A stretch of DNA of 64,000 nucleotides from Cornus controversa (Eukaryota; Streptophyta; Magnoliopsida; Cornales; Cornaceae): contig CM048845.1 of assembly GCA_026545225.1 (NCBI GenBank), forward strand, positions 120,345,033-120,409,032, given 5' to 3'. Shown here piece after piece: positions 35,801-47,489 of this stretch (its first letter is position 1; each line of letters starts with the position of its first letter). The notes under the pieces were generated by a model. That model did not search any database. It was not told where the DNA came from and saw only the letters and a list, made by a program, of their open reading frames with translations. A program made the translations under genes and the position numbers.

Positions 35801-38800
35801 GAAAAAAAATCCACTTTCAGGTAGCATTTTGCTATTTTATTAAAAACCAAATATAATGCATTCTGCTGACCTCCCTGCTTGACAGGGAAATTTGCAAGCT
35901 TCCCATTTTGATTTGGGGCAACATTTCCCCCTCAACCTAAAAAATCGAATTGAACATGGTGAATTGTCATGTTAAAGTCCTATTTCAAATCCCCTCAAGG
36001 TCCCCATCTACGAGAAGCCATGATATACGAGACCACCTTTAAACGAGACCCTCTCTCGGCATTCACAAACACACAAATGAGGGGTGAAACACATATACAC
36101 ATGGGTGCCATGAAACAGATATCACGATCACAGAACTGTTGCCAACCTTTGATATCAAAGCTTCAAGCTCTGTGAAATTGCCTTCGCTGAATGAATCTTC
36201 CAGAGCATCATCACTCTCCATTTCCCCATAAAGCTTAATTTCATTGACTGATACCCCTTTGTCAATCAAAACCTGCCACCTGACATCCATGAATGACCCA
36301 ATTCCAAAGGAAAACACAACTGAGACATGAATAGTACCTGCAGGAGGCCAGGAGCATCTTCCTCCAGTGCAGTTTCAACCGAATCGCTGCAATATATATA
36401 TATATATATATATATATGAAACAGAAGAAACCCTCAGATTAACAGGAAAAGAATTTTTCAAAAAAAAAATGATACCAAGATACATACACAGATAAATACA
36501 TACATATATGTATATAAATACACCTTTTTGTACATCATAATATTTATATATATACACATTATGGATACACAAATATATGTAGGTTCAACATAAGCAAATA
36601 TTACGTGGCAGTTTTTCTCCTCTTCCGTGGACGGTTGATTCTTAATGGTTTAGCAGATTCAGATAAAATAGGGCCACTGTCTATGGCAGAGGGCACAGTT
36701 TTCCATGAGCATTTGAAGTTTCTGGAAATATCCAAATTAGGAACCTTTCTTGGTGACAGCAATTTCATTCGATCTCGTAGCAACATATGGTCTAGTTCAT
36801 CTCTACAAGATTCTTCAGGCGTTTCGAGTTCCTTCTTCACTGATACTATGTTTGCAAAGGGAAAGTAACCTACAGCATTCTTGTTTGGATTGTGTAAGCC
36901 ACTGTTATCTAAGGGTTCAACCTTTACAGTTGCAAAAGTTGAACCAAGCATACTATTGCGGTCACCAGACACAGAATCATGTGTCTACCACTTGATTCAT
37001 ACATGGTGGGAGCTTCCTTAGATGAGGAAATTCCATCTTTTTCTTGAACTCCCATTAAGTTTTCAGATTTAATTGATTCAATCCCTTGGCAGGATCCATT
37101 TAAAGCTGAATACTGAGGGGTTGTAGAAGATGATCCTGCAATAATACTATTTGATGAACCAGACTCCAGCTTCTTGCAAAAGTCAGAAACATCATGAGTA
37201 TGAGTTCCACCAACTGAGGATTTTCCATCATCAAAATGACACTCTTCCTTACCTATCCCACCACAGCCTTGAATCATGTCTTCCACGACTGGGTTAGACA
37301 CATCCTGTGTGACAACAAGGTAATCAGCTACTCTAATACAAAAGATAATAATAGCATCAACTAACAAATGTTCAAATAAAAACTTCATATTTCCGGGTGC
37401 ACATTGCATACAACACAATAGAAGGCAGAGGAAACCAATTCAAACTACATTGGATGAGAGACGAGAGATACAAGAGTTATCACGCATACCATTGTCAATC
37501 ATCATGAATGTTGAGTAAGTCAAAAGTTTGTGTGCATACCATTGTACAAGCATGTACTCAATTATGGTTGAATGCATCTAAATTGTCAATCATGAATGTT
37601 GATTAAGAGTCGAAAGTTTACCCAAGTTGTGCATACCATTGTATAAGCATGTGCTCAATTATGGTTGTATGAATCTAGAAGATTCTTGGCCAGAAAGCAT
37701 AGGAAAATGGTGAGAATAAAAAGAGGCTTATAGTTCTAACACTGATCAGCAATATGGTGTATCTTGAGATTGGTTAAACAGATCAAATACTTGTATAACA
37801 CCGACTCTATCATCAGAACTAGTTAAATGAATAAAGAACTATTATCATAAGCATGTGCTCAATTATGGTTGTATGCATCTAGAAGATTCTTGGCCAGAAA
37901 GCATGTGAAAATGGAGAGAGTAAAAGGAGGCTGATAGTTCTAAATTGATATGGTTTCTTCGTATCAACAATATGTTGTACCTTGAGATTGGTAATACGGA
38001 TCAAATACTGGTAAACACCGAATACTATCATCAGAACTAGTTAAATGATAAAGAACTATTATCACAAAGATTTAAATGATTCACTGTTTTTCTTCAACAA
38101 ACCATAAAAAAGAAACCCTTGTGATGAGAACTGTGAACAATAGACTAAAATTACACAATTTGATCTGTTGGATTTGAACCAGCAATTAACTGGAATTCAC
38201 TCTGGTTTCTGAGCTTAGGTCAACTAGAAAGAAACCTCCATCTCATTAAGGTAAAGAATTGCCCCAATAAGAAAATGACTGGGAAAACAATGATAACATG
38301 CCCTATCCTTTATGATCTATCTGACACCCTACATAGTCCCAAGGCATATATACATGTGACTAATAATAAACAATTAGTTGTTGTATAACTTAATTCAACA
38401 GAAGAAATTCTACACCTTGCAAAGTAGAGACACTATACAGCAGGGACAACGATGCACTAATGATTTATTTTTGCATGAACTGTCTTTGCAATGGTTTATA
38501 TCATTTTGCAGAAACTTCCATTTGAAGACCTCATGGAAAGAAAAGCCTCAAACCTTTGCCTACAAGAACTCTTTCATCAAAATTCTTGGGCCAATTTCCA
38601 TAGGCAAGACACAGTAAAAATCGAAGGACAACAATAAAACTAAACCCCATAACAGAGTAGATTAATATACCACATTCTACCATTTATCTAGAAGCAAGTG
38701 GAGACAGGTGATCAAGATGGTGACATAGGAAAATCTAAAACCAATTGATGTGGGAGATAGAGAAAGTAGAGGAGGGGGAGGAAGAATTAAGGAGAGACAG

Positions 38801-41800
38801 AGAACAAAGAGATCTCACAGTGGAAGAAAGTATTGCAAAATTATCAGTAATCCCATATTCGAACATAAAGTGCAAAAGTTTAATTACACCAAATCTATAT
38901 TATAGGCAACCAAAATAAAAGATAACTACTGAATAGTTAAATCCTATTAACTGCGAAAAATATCCCTAAAATATATCCCGTCTATGCCTGAAATAGGTGC
39001 GTATAGCAGACGGTGCATAGGCCCATCATGACCTCCATTAGATGATGTTCAAGCACTTTACCCATTCAACTTTTGGCCTACTCTATGACAATTGGCTAGA
39101 AAGACCTAGGAGGCAAATGGAAAATAAGGAAGAAATAAGGAATTAAGATTAAAAAAAAATTAATTAATTTCCTACTCATTGTGGAGAAAGAACAGCAGTG
39201 AAAGCAAATCTTTCGAAAGGGAAGAGATATCTTAGTCAACATTGTTTTTCCATCAGACATATATCAAGTGATGACAAGTGAATAACAAAATGGACGACTT
39301 CTCTGTCAGAAACAAAATTCCTTAAAATAAGAAAGGGTAAAATAAAATAACACACGTATAAGATGCATATTGAAGAAAAATTTCCTCTAAAAGCAAAATG
39401 TACAAGTAAAGCACTAAAGCTCGCTGAAACAACCAAGAAAGATGAATATGGAACCTCTCCAATGGTTTTTCTCTCCAAGCATTTCCAAGCCTATATGGTT
39501 AGAAAATCACCACATCATCATTTTTGTTTGGGTTCGACCTCGTTTTTGCCGATCTATATTTCAATAGATTCGTACACTTGCAAGTTATTTTACACTTTTA
39601 AAACAACATCAGTGAGCAAGTAGGTTAGAGCTAGAAGCCTAGAACCACTTAGGAAGCACAATCAACTCTAGAAAGCATATAATAAAAATTAGGAAGGAAT
39701 TATTCCTGCTGTCACAATAATGTGTTCTAAAGCATAGTCAAGTGCAAAAAGATGAGATTCAACTTAAAGATACAAAAATAAAACTACATGAACTAATTAA
39801 TAAAAACTCAAACAGGATTAGTAGTTTATCCTTTCATCAGTAAAACTAATTATTGAACTACTATGTTTGATAAACATTCAATTACTCAAAGTCAAAAGAA
39901 GAATAATTATTCCAGGCACTATTTTGTGGGCAATTAGGAAGGATGAAAAAGCAGAACTTTCCGTCTCCTAATGCATATTGATCTTTGCTTCTTCATGATT
40001 TGTTGCAATCCACATTCAAATGTGAAATTTGATTCATCATTAGAAACCTTTTTTATGCCTGGAATAATATTTTAATTTCTATTTCACAGGTTGCATCTTA
40101 TACGATCATTGTTTTATAGAAATTTATACTTCTACCACAAAAAGTAAAGAAAACAAACTACCTCCAGAACTACTCTTGCAAATTCCATCGATTTCCTGCA
40201 AAGTAGAATAGAGAAATTAAGATTCAGTAATTTCTGCATACCACCAAAATTCAAAAAATAAAAAGGAGATTGTGAAAGTCTTATACCAAAAAGATTTAGA
40301 GTAATCAATTAAATTATTGCTTTGAAGCTTTGGCTAAGAGAATCTAAGTTAGCAATTAATATAACGGACACGCATGTTTTTCAGCCCAAGGGCCCAATTC
40401 AAAAGAACTAAAAATCATCGAGGACAGAAAAGCACCTTGACAGCAGCATCCTCTGCCGCTCTTTCAGTACAACGTGATCAAGATCATCCTCAAAATCATC
40501 AGGAATCTCAGGTAGTATCTTAATTGCTTGCACATCAGCACCTGAACAGCCCTTTACACCATTTCCTGATGAACTCATTGAGCTGTTATCAGCACACTCA
40601 ATCTTTACTTTGGCAGGATACTTTGACATCATTGAACATTGGAGTAAAGTGTTTGCACCAGTGTCAACTTTCTCCACTCCAACAATAGTACTATTAACAT
40701 CAGAACATGTCAAACGATCTGAGCAAATGCAGTAGTCCGCTAGAGTCCCTTGACAATTGTATTCTCCCAGCACATCTAAACAATTTTCAAAGTAGCATGT
40801 AAACACAATCAACTGCAAAAGAAACTACTAATTTCACAGTACAAAACTTCCAAAATAACTTATACAATAACTTTACCAGTATGAGTTTTTTCTAGTGAAA
40901 ATCGTTCATTCCTCCATTCACCGGCAGAGCAAGCAGGATAGAAGCCCTGCATGGCATGCCCTTTGTATTAACAACGTTGACAGAGAGAGAGGAACAAAAT
41001 CACATATAATAGATGAGTAATGGATGAAAGGACACCTTATGCTCAAAAAAATGTTTATTCAAATATACACAAGAAGGAAAATGTTAAACTGCTGAGAAGA
41101 CAGGAGCAGGTCAAGAAGCTGAAGCATGTCAAGGGCCTCGACCATAAAGGCTAGTGTTAGAATTGTCAGTAAATTTAAAGAAAATAGAAATTATAACATT
41201 AAATATGAATATGATGATAATAACTACATGAAGAGTAGCAGCAGTCAGTAACATGATCACTTGGAATATTAAGCATCCACTTCCAGAATTAACATTTTCC
41301 TAACTCCAGGTGCTGCTTTAATACTATCAACTATTAACAATATTCTCAAATATTAACGACGGGTGGTGATCTAAGAGGAAAATGAAAAAGGAAAGGGAAA
41401 ACGAAAAAGGAAAGAAGGAATCCAAATATATAAAGCCATAAATCACATGTCAATACTGCTACAAACAGTGGCGGAGCCACATACAGTTGAGTGGGGGCAA
41501 TTGCCACCACTCAACTTTTGTTATATTTTACTTGTGTATATATAATATTTCAAAATTGTAAAAATGCCCCACTTCAAAATTTTATAAAAAAGAAAAAGCC
41601 ATGAGTCATGGGGGCAATTGCCCCCACTCAACTTTTGTTATATTTTAGATATGCATATCTTTCAAAATTGTAAATACCCCTACTTCAAAATTTTATCAAA
41701 AGAAGAAGGAAATATAAAGCCTTGAGTCATGGTCCTTCAACCCTTTCTGTTCTCTCATAAAGCCTCTTTGCACATCACTTTCTCACAACTCACATATACT

Positions 41801-43948
41801 TTATCTCCTCCATGTCAGTCATCAATATCTCCCTTTTACCCACTTATTCTTTCTCCAGATGCAAGAGAGAAATGGAAATCATAAAAGTCTCATTTTAATA
41901 GTTTTTCAACCTTAGGCCAGTAAGGAAAATACTTGACACTTTTTTTTACTCATTCTCACTTTTTGTAAATAAAAATTTCATTTTAGGTTAAAAATAAAAT
42001 GATAAGGTATTTGTTTGGTTTTCCAAATAATTAAAATTACGACAGAGTCTCTCATATATCAAAGAAATTATCATGCGACATTCAAAATATGAAAAATAGT
42101 TTAGGACAATCATAAATGTATTCAATAAAAACAATATCAATAAAAATTTAAATTTTATTATTTTTATTTTGGTAAAAAGATATTTCTTGACATTTGCCCC
42201 CACTCAATTAAATTTCTGGCTCCACAACTAGCTACAAATGTACACTACATTACTCTTATAAAGAAACACAAGTATTTTATCAACCTGATTATTGTGCAAA
42301 TAGGACACCAGCAAGAACGACAAGGCAAAACTGAAACATAAAAATAAAAACGGAACATAACATCACGTTATGGCCTGCAGAAGGAAAGAAAAACAAAGAA
42401 AACGCACCAAAAACAAATGAATAATTAACATAAGAAAGAAAAAGATTTAAAACTTGACACAAAAAAACTAGGACAACCTCTTCAAAAATAAAATAAATAG
42501 GAGTAATGCTATCAAGCGAGCCCATGTCTCGTCATGAGAGGACTCTCTTGATAACATTACGCAATAATAAAGCCCTTTACAGTGTCTTGCCTAGGCTGTA
42601 ATCCAAATTGGTTTTGGGATAAAGTCCACAACTTTTCTGGTGCATCTCAACCACTTGATGATTCCCTTCTAGAAATGAACACCAAGGTAGACAATGCAAG
42701 TTGGATTGCCCCTAAATCAATTCAAACACTTGTGATTGAGCAACGGAATTCTCCCTACTCTTTTGTTGAGGAGTCACCTAGATCCTGCTACAGATTGGAA
42801 TTCATGGTTGAGACATGCAAAGGATCTTCATCCCATCTATATTTGTGTAAATTTAGGAAAGCACCCCAAGCTTTGTGATATTAGCTTGCCTCCTTGTCAA
42901 TTTTTTCAGGTGTTCATCATTACGCAATATTTTTTCCGCAGAGGAATAGCCAAAATGTGTTGTGAAATTGAAAACTTATACAAAAATAGGGGGTAAGACT
43001 AATTATTGATGAATGGGAATCATAAGAGGTCATGATTCTGAGAAAGTTAAGTTAGATTACTGGGGTTAGATTACTCAAGAGAGAACCAGAGATGAGACAG
43101 TGTCATTACAAATGTAAGTGTTAATTCTTTTTCTTCTTTTCTAAATTGTGTGCTATGAAATGTTTCTAGAAGGAGGACCAATATTTATCAGTGTACTTTA
43201 CACATTTCACTTAATTTGGATTTACCAATTGAATCGGCTCAAAGCACCACATGTCATCTCCTCGGTAATCTAGTTTTAGTTAAGATGCGATCCACGGCAC
43301 TTATCATGTGTACCTAGCCTATACATGAGAAGCAAAACAAAATACAAGTGGTTCCTGATCACATCTCTATTATCCATTAGCTTAAGCTACCAAGCCAAGA
43401 AAATCCAATTGTTCAATTGGGATTATGATCATTCCTACAATGATCCTTCAAAATGGTGGCAATATGCTATTTAACAGAAACAAAAAAAAAGCAACATATG
43501 TTAAACTCTAAGCAGACAACATTGCTTTCTGAAAAACCAATATCTACAGTAACCAAAATTTGTTTCACAAAACAGAAAACGATAAGTGCAAATAATACGA
43601 GCACATAAAAAGCCATTTAGGCAAAATTACCTGTGAATCACAGCTCCGGTTTTCCTCGGAAACTCCAATATCAATTGGAGGTCTGCATGCAATCAGAAAA
43701 CATAGCTTCCAACACTGAATCCATAATCTTATAATCTTATGTAATAAACAATGAAGTAAAAATAAAAAGAAAACTCACGTCACTGTTTCCAACTTAATGC
43801 CTCCGAAATCGGAGACACGCTTACTCGCGAGTAGCAATTTTAACCGTTTTTTCAACGGAATGCGATCGTGCTCCTCCGACCAAGAACCATCCTGAGTTTC
43901 ATTCTCAGATTTGATTAGTGTATTATCAGAATCAAACGATTGAGCCAT
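29883..43948 (-). CDS. Conserved plant nuclear-type protein of unknown function, 12 exons
   Basis: Exons in gene order: 43948-43779, 43682-43631, 40946-40877, 40775-40436, 40195-40162, 37304-36605, 36386-36338, 36272-36147, 35423-35319, 35199-35108, 34994-34841, 30146-29883; all junctions are GT-AG and phases agree. About 718 codons. The N-terminal half has three copies of an acidic-to-basic motif (about residues 25-43, 192-210 and in exon 6), psi-K-x-E sites (IKSE 12, IKLE 51, VKIE 154, IKSE 300, VKVE and VKKE in exon 6) and a basic run RPRKRRK that could be a nuclear signal. The C-terminal 260 residues, including APGLLQVLIDKGV, RKWPVEWGWCRDLQ and FGWIPNSGLGTMLNYCDR, read as one conserved domain I remember only from uncharacterised plant proteins. 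Exon 6 needs one extra base to stay in frame: the first part runs on to a stop at 36924, while the second part opens just before it. Confidence 0.85.
31130..31473 (-). repeat. LTR of the gypsy fossil (3' side)
   Basis: Shares with 33377-33796 the blocks GAAATACAAGAAGAGATGAG, GAACAAAAAATGGG, TTTTATAGGCAAACCCTAAA and AACACCTCACGATCTCCATC. The inner end is approximate. Confidence 0.7.
31525..32095 (-). mobile_element. LTR-like insertion inside the gypsy fossil
   Basis: Gypsy-like sequence stops near 31525 and resumes near 32096. The intervening about 570 bases have a TATA-like CTATAAATAG on the minus strand (about 31930), repeated CTCTCATTGTTTTGAGAGG-style blocks and no coding frame, which fits a solo LTR. 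Exact ends and target duplication were not resolved. Confidence 0.45.
33377..33796 (-). repeat. LTR of the gypsy fossil (5' side)
   Basis: Partner of 31130-31473 in direct orientation. The two differ at many positions and by small length changes, so the insertion is old. Confidence 0.7.
36391..36417. repeat. (AT)n tract at the exon 7 acceptor
   Basis: A run of AT repeats lies directly upstream (in gene orientation) of the TTGCAG acceptor of exon 7, so the usual polypyrimidine tract is replaced by alternating TA. Confidence 0.8.
37643..38060. repeat. Tandem duplication, 204-bp period, in intron 5
   Basis: ATAAGCATGTGCTCAATTAT at 37643 recurs at 37847, followed in both copies by ATCTAGAAGATTCTTGGCCA, GAGATTGGT, GATCAAATACT and CATCAGAACTAGTTAAATGA. 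A shorter related piece precedes it at about 37550. Confidence 0.85.
38740..39070 (-). mobile_element. Possible diverged solo LTR in intron 5
   Basis: The right end (CTATGCCTGAAATAGGTG... then CATGACCTCCATTAGATG) echoes the end of the gypsy LTRs in intron 11 (CTACGCCTGATATAGGTGG... ACGATCTCCATCA), and a purine-rich stretch with GAAAGTAGAGG lies at the other side. Similarity is limited to the ends. Confidence 0.3.
39532..39610 (-). repeat. 79-bp dispersed repeat, copy 1
   Basis: Inverted copy of 60269-60347, same length, with seven differences by eye (about 91% identical). It lies in intron 5. Confidence 0.85.
41466..42230. mobile_element. Non-autonomous hAT element with 8-bp target duplication
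   Basis: Left end CAGTGGCGGAGCCAC; right end, read on the opposite strand, TAGTTGTGGAGCCAG: imperfect inverted ends. GCTACAAA flanks both sides (41458-41465 and 42231-42238), a perfect 8-bp duplication. A subterminal GGGGGCAATTGCC-type block is present twice on the left and once, inverted, on the right. No transposase is encoded. The CAGTGGCGGAGCCA start is common in plant hAT families. It sits in intron 2 of the large minus-strand gene. Confidence 0.88.
42503..42560. repeat. Short foldback hairpin
   Basis: GTAATGCTATCAAGCGAG is followed after 22 bases by CTCTCTTGATAACATTAC, giving an 18-bp stem with two mismatches. It may be a solo end pair of a small MITE. Confidence 0.7.
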
Positions 43949-43966
43949 TTCTTGAAGCTTTCAGAT

Positions 43967-44119
43967 CTGATTATAATCACCCAGTGCCATACCTTCTTTT
44001 ACAGGTAACAAAGGTAGAATCAATACAAAGATATCAATCAATTTCTTAATCTAGGGTTTTTATTGCACAATGCATAAATATGTGCATACATACGTAAAGA
44101 GAGATATCGGAAAGAGTAC
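43967..44119 (-). other. Probable 5' UTR intron of the unknown-function gene
   Basis: On the minus strand a GAAAATAG|GTACTC donor and an ATAATCAG|ATCTGAAAGC acceptor frame 153 bases, ending 18 bases before the start codon. The first coding exon has no upstream in-frame ATG, which supports the chosen start. Confidence 0.5.
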
Positions 44120-44156
44120 CTATTTTCGTGTCTAGTAGATGTGTAGAGAGGTTGGC

Positions 44157-44163
44157 CTTTATA
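44157..44163 (-). promoter_or_regulatory. TATA box candidate of the unknown-function gene
   Basis: The minus strand reads TATAAAG about 37 bases upstream of the putative leader exon donor and about 210 bases upstream of the ATG. The leader behind it is CT-rich (CCTCTCTACACATC). Confidence 0.45.
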
Positions 44164-44229
44164 CATGTGAAGTCTGCGACTGTTCTGCTGCTAACGAAAT
44201 TTGGCGCGCAATGAGACTTGAAATGATTT

Positions 44230-45560
44230 TATCTATCTTCGTTTTGCAAGGGAACACCAGGGAATAGAGAGAGAGAGAGAGAGAGGAGTGTGAAAAGAGA
44301 GAGGAGGGTGATTCCCAAGTTCAAAGTGACCAAAACACCCCCGACTCCATGTTGCCTGCGGCTTTTTGCATCCTGCTCGATCGCGTGGACAAGTACCACG
44401 GCTCAGCCCGAGTCTAACGTGACCAAACGATTTCAATTTTTGTTTTTGAGGTATCGCTGCAATTTTTAAAATAAAAAACAAACAACTGTATTTTATAACA
44501 TATATTTGATTTTATAAAAGATAGCTTTAAGACATTTTATGTGCAGCAAACACATGATGTATATGTAATCGCTGCATCAGACCTATACTTTTATATTTCC
44601 TAGTAAAAGATGACGTGTAAGTGGTTAAAAGTGAATTTATATAATTTTATTAATCTATGATACTAATAAAAAAGAAGATAAATTAATATTTTAACGACTC
44701 TAATATTATTTATGCAAATCTATAATTATATATGTCATTTTACTTTTGAAATTTCTTAATATCTATTTTATTAATTCTTAATCGTTTCTAAATTCTTGAA
44801 TTCTTCAAATTATTACACTTTTTTTTTATAGCTATGAACACAACATACATGAATAAGTTAATATTAAGTTATATATGTATATAAATATATATATACAAAA
44901 ACTTTAGCTAATCTCAACATTCAATAGCAAAAAATAATAATAGGCATAAAAGTAATGGCGCAAAATGATGTATCAAAGTTTGAAAATATGTGTCTCAAAA
45001 AGGTGATATAAGCATTTAATCTATTTTGGACATATATATGATCTATAGTTCTAACATTGAAATTAACAATAAATTTGCATTACATCAAATCAAATACCTT
45101 CAAACATGTAATGTTCAAATATCTTATTATTATAGTCTAAAAATTTAGTACAATATTAAAATAAAAAGATGATAAAAAAACTTAGAGAAATTACAAACCA
45201 GATATTTCGTTTAATATAATTATGCATATTATAATTTTAAATTAGTTGAAATCAATCTTTTTTATAAATTAGAGATTAAAGAAAATAATAATAACTCGAT
45301 CTTGGATAATCAAAAAAGGATCGTACCAGTAGTTGGCTAAAGATGTCACTGAGATTTATTATATTTTTATGATTTTTCTTCCTCTGCTTTTAAACTTAGT
45401 CACATTTGTTTAAAAAAATTGTACATAAACCAATCTTAATGTTTCAAACAAATATATAAATATAAGTAAAAGGCACAATCTTAACCATAGTAGAAGAGAA
45501 TAATCTTGATTATTTTGCTGAAACGAACGTAAACGTTTTTCATTATTTTAATGGGTTCAT
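44230..45560. other. Intergenic, no gene seen
   Basis: A (GA)n tract at about 44265-44285, then strongly AT-rich DNA with no long frame or repeat boundary. Confidence 0.6.
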
Positions 45561-45580
45561 ATTTCATTAGTGGTTGATAT

Positions 45581-46262
45581 AGATTACTAAAGTATATGAT
45601 ATATGTAGCGTGGCTTTTGTATTTCTTTAATCAAATCATCTGGTGATAAATTTATTTTTTCCATAGTAGTTCATTAGTCATTTTTTAACACCATTATCAT
45701 CTAGGTAAAAAGTTATTAATATTTTTTACTGATATTGATTTCTTGTTAAATTTAATTTTATGTTGTTTTATCTGGAGTTATAGAAATAACATCTATCCTT
45801 CTAATCATGATTGACTTCGACATGATTTTAGACTATACAAATCATAAATTAATTTGATTTGCATATTTTGAAGTCATAAGGAAAAAAAAAATGTATCTAT
45901 TAGTTACAATAGCATGTTATAGATTACTAAAGTATATGATATGATATGTGTTGTGTTGCTTTTGTATTTCTTTAATCAAATTATCTCGTGATAAATTTAT
46001 TTTTCTCATAGTAGTTCATTAGTCGTTTTTTAACACTATTATCATCTAGGTAAAAAAGTATTAATATTTTTTACTGATATTGATTTCTTGTTAAATTTAA
46101 TTTTATGTTATTTTATCTGGAGCTATAGAAATAACATATATCCTTGTAATCATGATTGACTTCGACGTAATTTTAGACTATACAAGTCATAAATTAATTT
46201 GATTTGCATATTTTGAAGTCATATAGAAAAAAATTGTATCTATTAGTTACAATAGCATGTTA
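45581..46262. repeat. Two-copy tandem duplication, 340-bp period
   Basis: AGATTACTAAAGTATATGAT starts copies at 45581 and 45921; both run through CTTTTGTATTTCTTTAATCA, TTACTGATATTGATTTCTTG, CATGATTGACTTCGAC and ATCTATTAGTTACAATAGCA. Few differences are visible, so the duplication is fairly recent. It has no coding content. Confidence 0.9.
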
Positions 46263-46500
46263 TAAAGTCTCACATAATCATATTTAAGGACAAGAGCTTC
46301 CTATTCATAAATTGAACCATATACTTCTAGTAATAGTATACCTTTAGATTCTAACATATTAATAAACACCATAAAATAAAAACACATTATAAATTATTTA
46401 AGAAAAACAAAAGATATAAGAAGAGTGGAGAATTTATGTTTTACCATGACTGAGGGTCACTCCAGCACAACCCTCGCCAATGGTGGAATCTTTCTTTATT

Positions 46501-47120
46501 TTACTTCAATAAACTTATTTTTTTCAAACAACCTACAACAAAGTCCTAAGAGATCACTAAAAGAGACAAAATATGATAGAAATCGAAAACCAGATAAAAG
46601 AGTTGCAACTAAAAAAAATATAATATTATAGATAATTAGTTTGGTCGGTATGCATTGCTCTGAAATTCTTTAGGAGTAATGTATTACAATTAAATTAAAT
46701 GATTTGAAACTCCGTAGGAGTCTATTAGTAGAAGAATTGTGGTATAACTAAAGATAGTGGTGATAGAGTTTAGGTTGCAAAAGTCTCTTAGTCGAAGAAT
46801 TGTGGTATAATTACTTCAATAAACTTATTTTTCTCAAACATCCTACAACAAAGCCTTAAAAGAGAGAAAATATGAGAGAAATTGAAAATCAGATAAGAGA
46901 GTTACAACTAAAAAAAAATCTAATATTATAGATAATTAGTTTGGTCGGCATGCATTCCTCTGAAATTCTTTAGAAGTAATGTATTACAATTAAATTAAAT
47001 GATTTGAAACTCTGTAGAAGTCTATTAGTAGAAGAATTGTGGTATAAATAAAGATAGTGGTGATAGAGTTTAGGTTGTAGAAGTCTCTTAGTAGAAAAAT
47101 TGTGGTATAACTAAATGATT
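46501..47120. repeat. Two-copy tandem duplication, 310-bp period
   Basis: ACTTCAATAAACTTATTTTT starts copies at 46503 and 46813. Both contain TTAGTTTGGTCGG-ATGCAT, ATGATTTGAAACTC and an internal sub-repeat around AGAATTGTGGTATAA. It follows the 340-bp duplication by only 240 bases but is a different sequence. Confidence 0.9.
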
Positions 47121-47208
47121 TGAAACACCTTGTACTTTTAATAATAGTATACATTAATATATTCTTCTTAAGTATAGCACAAATTCACAAATACATTGAG
47201 GCTCCAAA

Positions 47209-47458
47209 TCTAGAAAGTATGGATACGGATACGGGACATGGGTACGATACGATACGAGTACGGTGATACGACAAATATAAAAAAAATAGAATACGGGTAA
47301 GGCAGGATACGACAATATCAAAATAACAAATATTATTTTTATATATACAAAAAAATAAATTTATTTACATTTATTTATAAAATATTATGATTAACAAACA
47401 AACTAAGAGTTAAGAATTATATTGCATAATTTGCATGGATAAATTTTGTTAAATTATG

Positions 47459-47489
<31 letters not shown>

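Larger units (their letters stand above)
40947..43630 (-). other. Intron 2 (2.7 kb) of the unknown-function gene
   Basis: Contains the hAT-type element at 41466-42230, a hairpin at 42503-42560 and a non-repetitive tract at 42580-43000. That tract has two overlapping plus-strand frames of about 90 codons that match nothing I know. No exon-like signal in sense orientation is seen. Confidence 0.55.

Noticed and set aside
36910-36985. A short intron of about 75 bases that would restore the frame in exon 6
   Set aside because: A weak donor (GGTAGAC) and a TTAG acceptor would join in frame, but this would remove the protein-like VKVEP segment; a one-base indel is simpler. Not excluded.
42582-42996. 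Two overlapping plus-strand frames of about 90 codons in intron 2
   Set aside because: No recognisable domain and antisense to the host gene; frames overlap as expected by chance in less AT-rich DNA.
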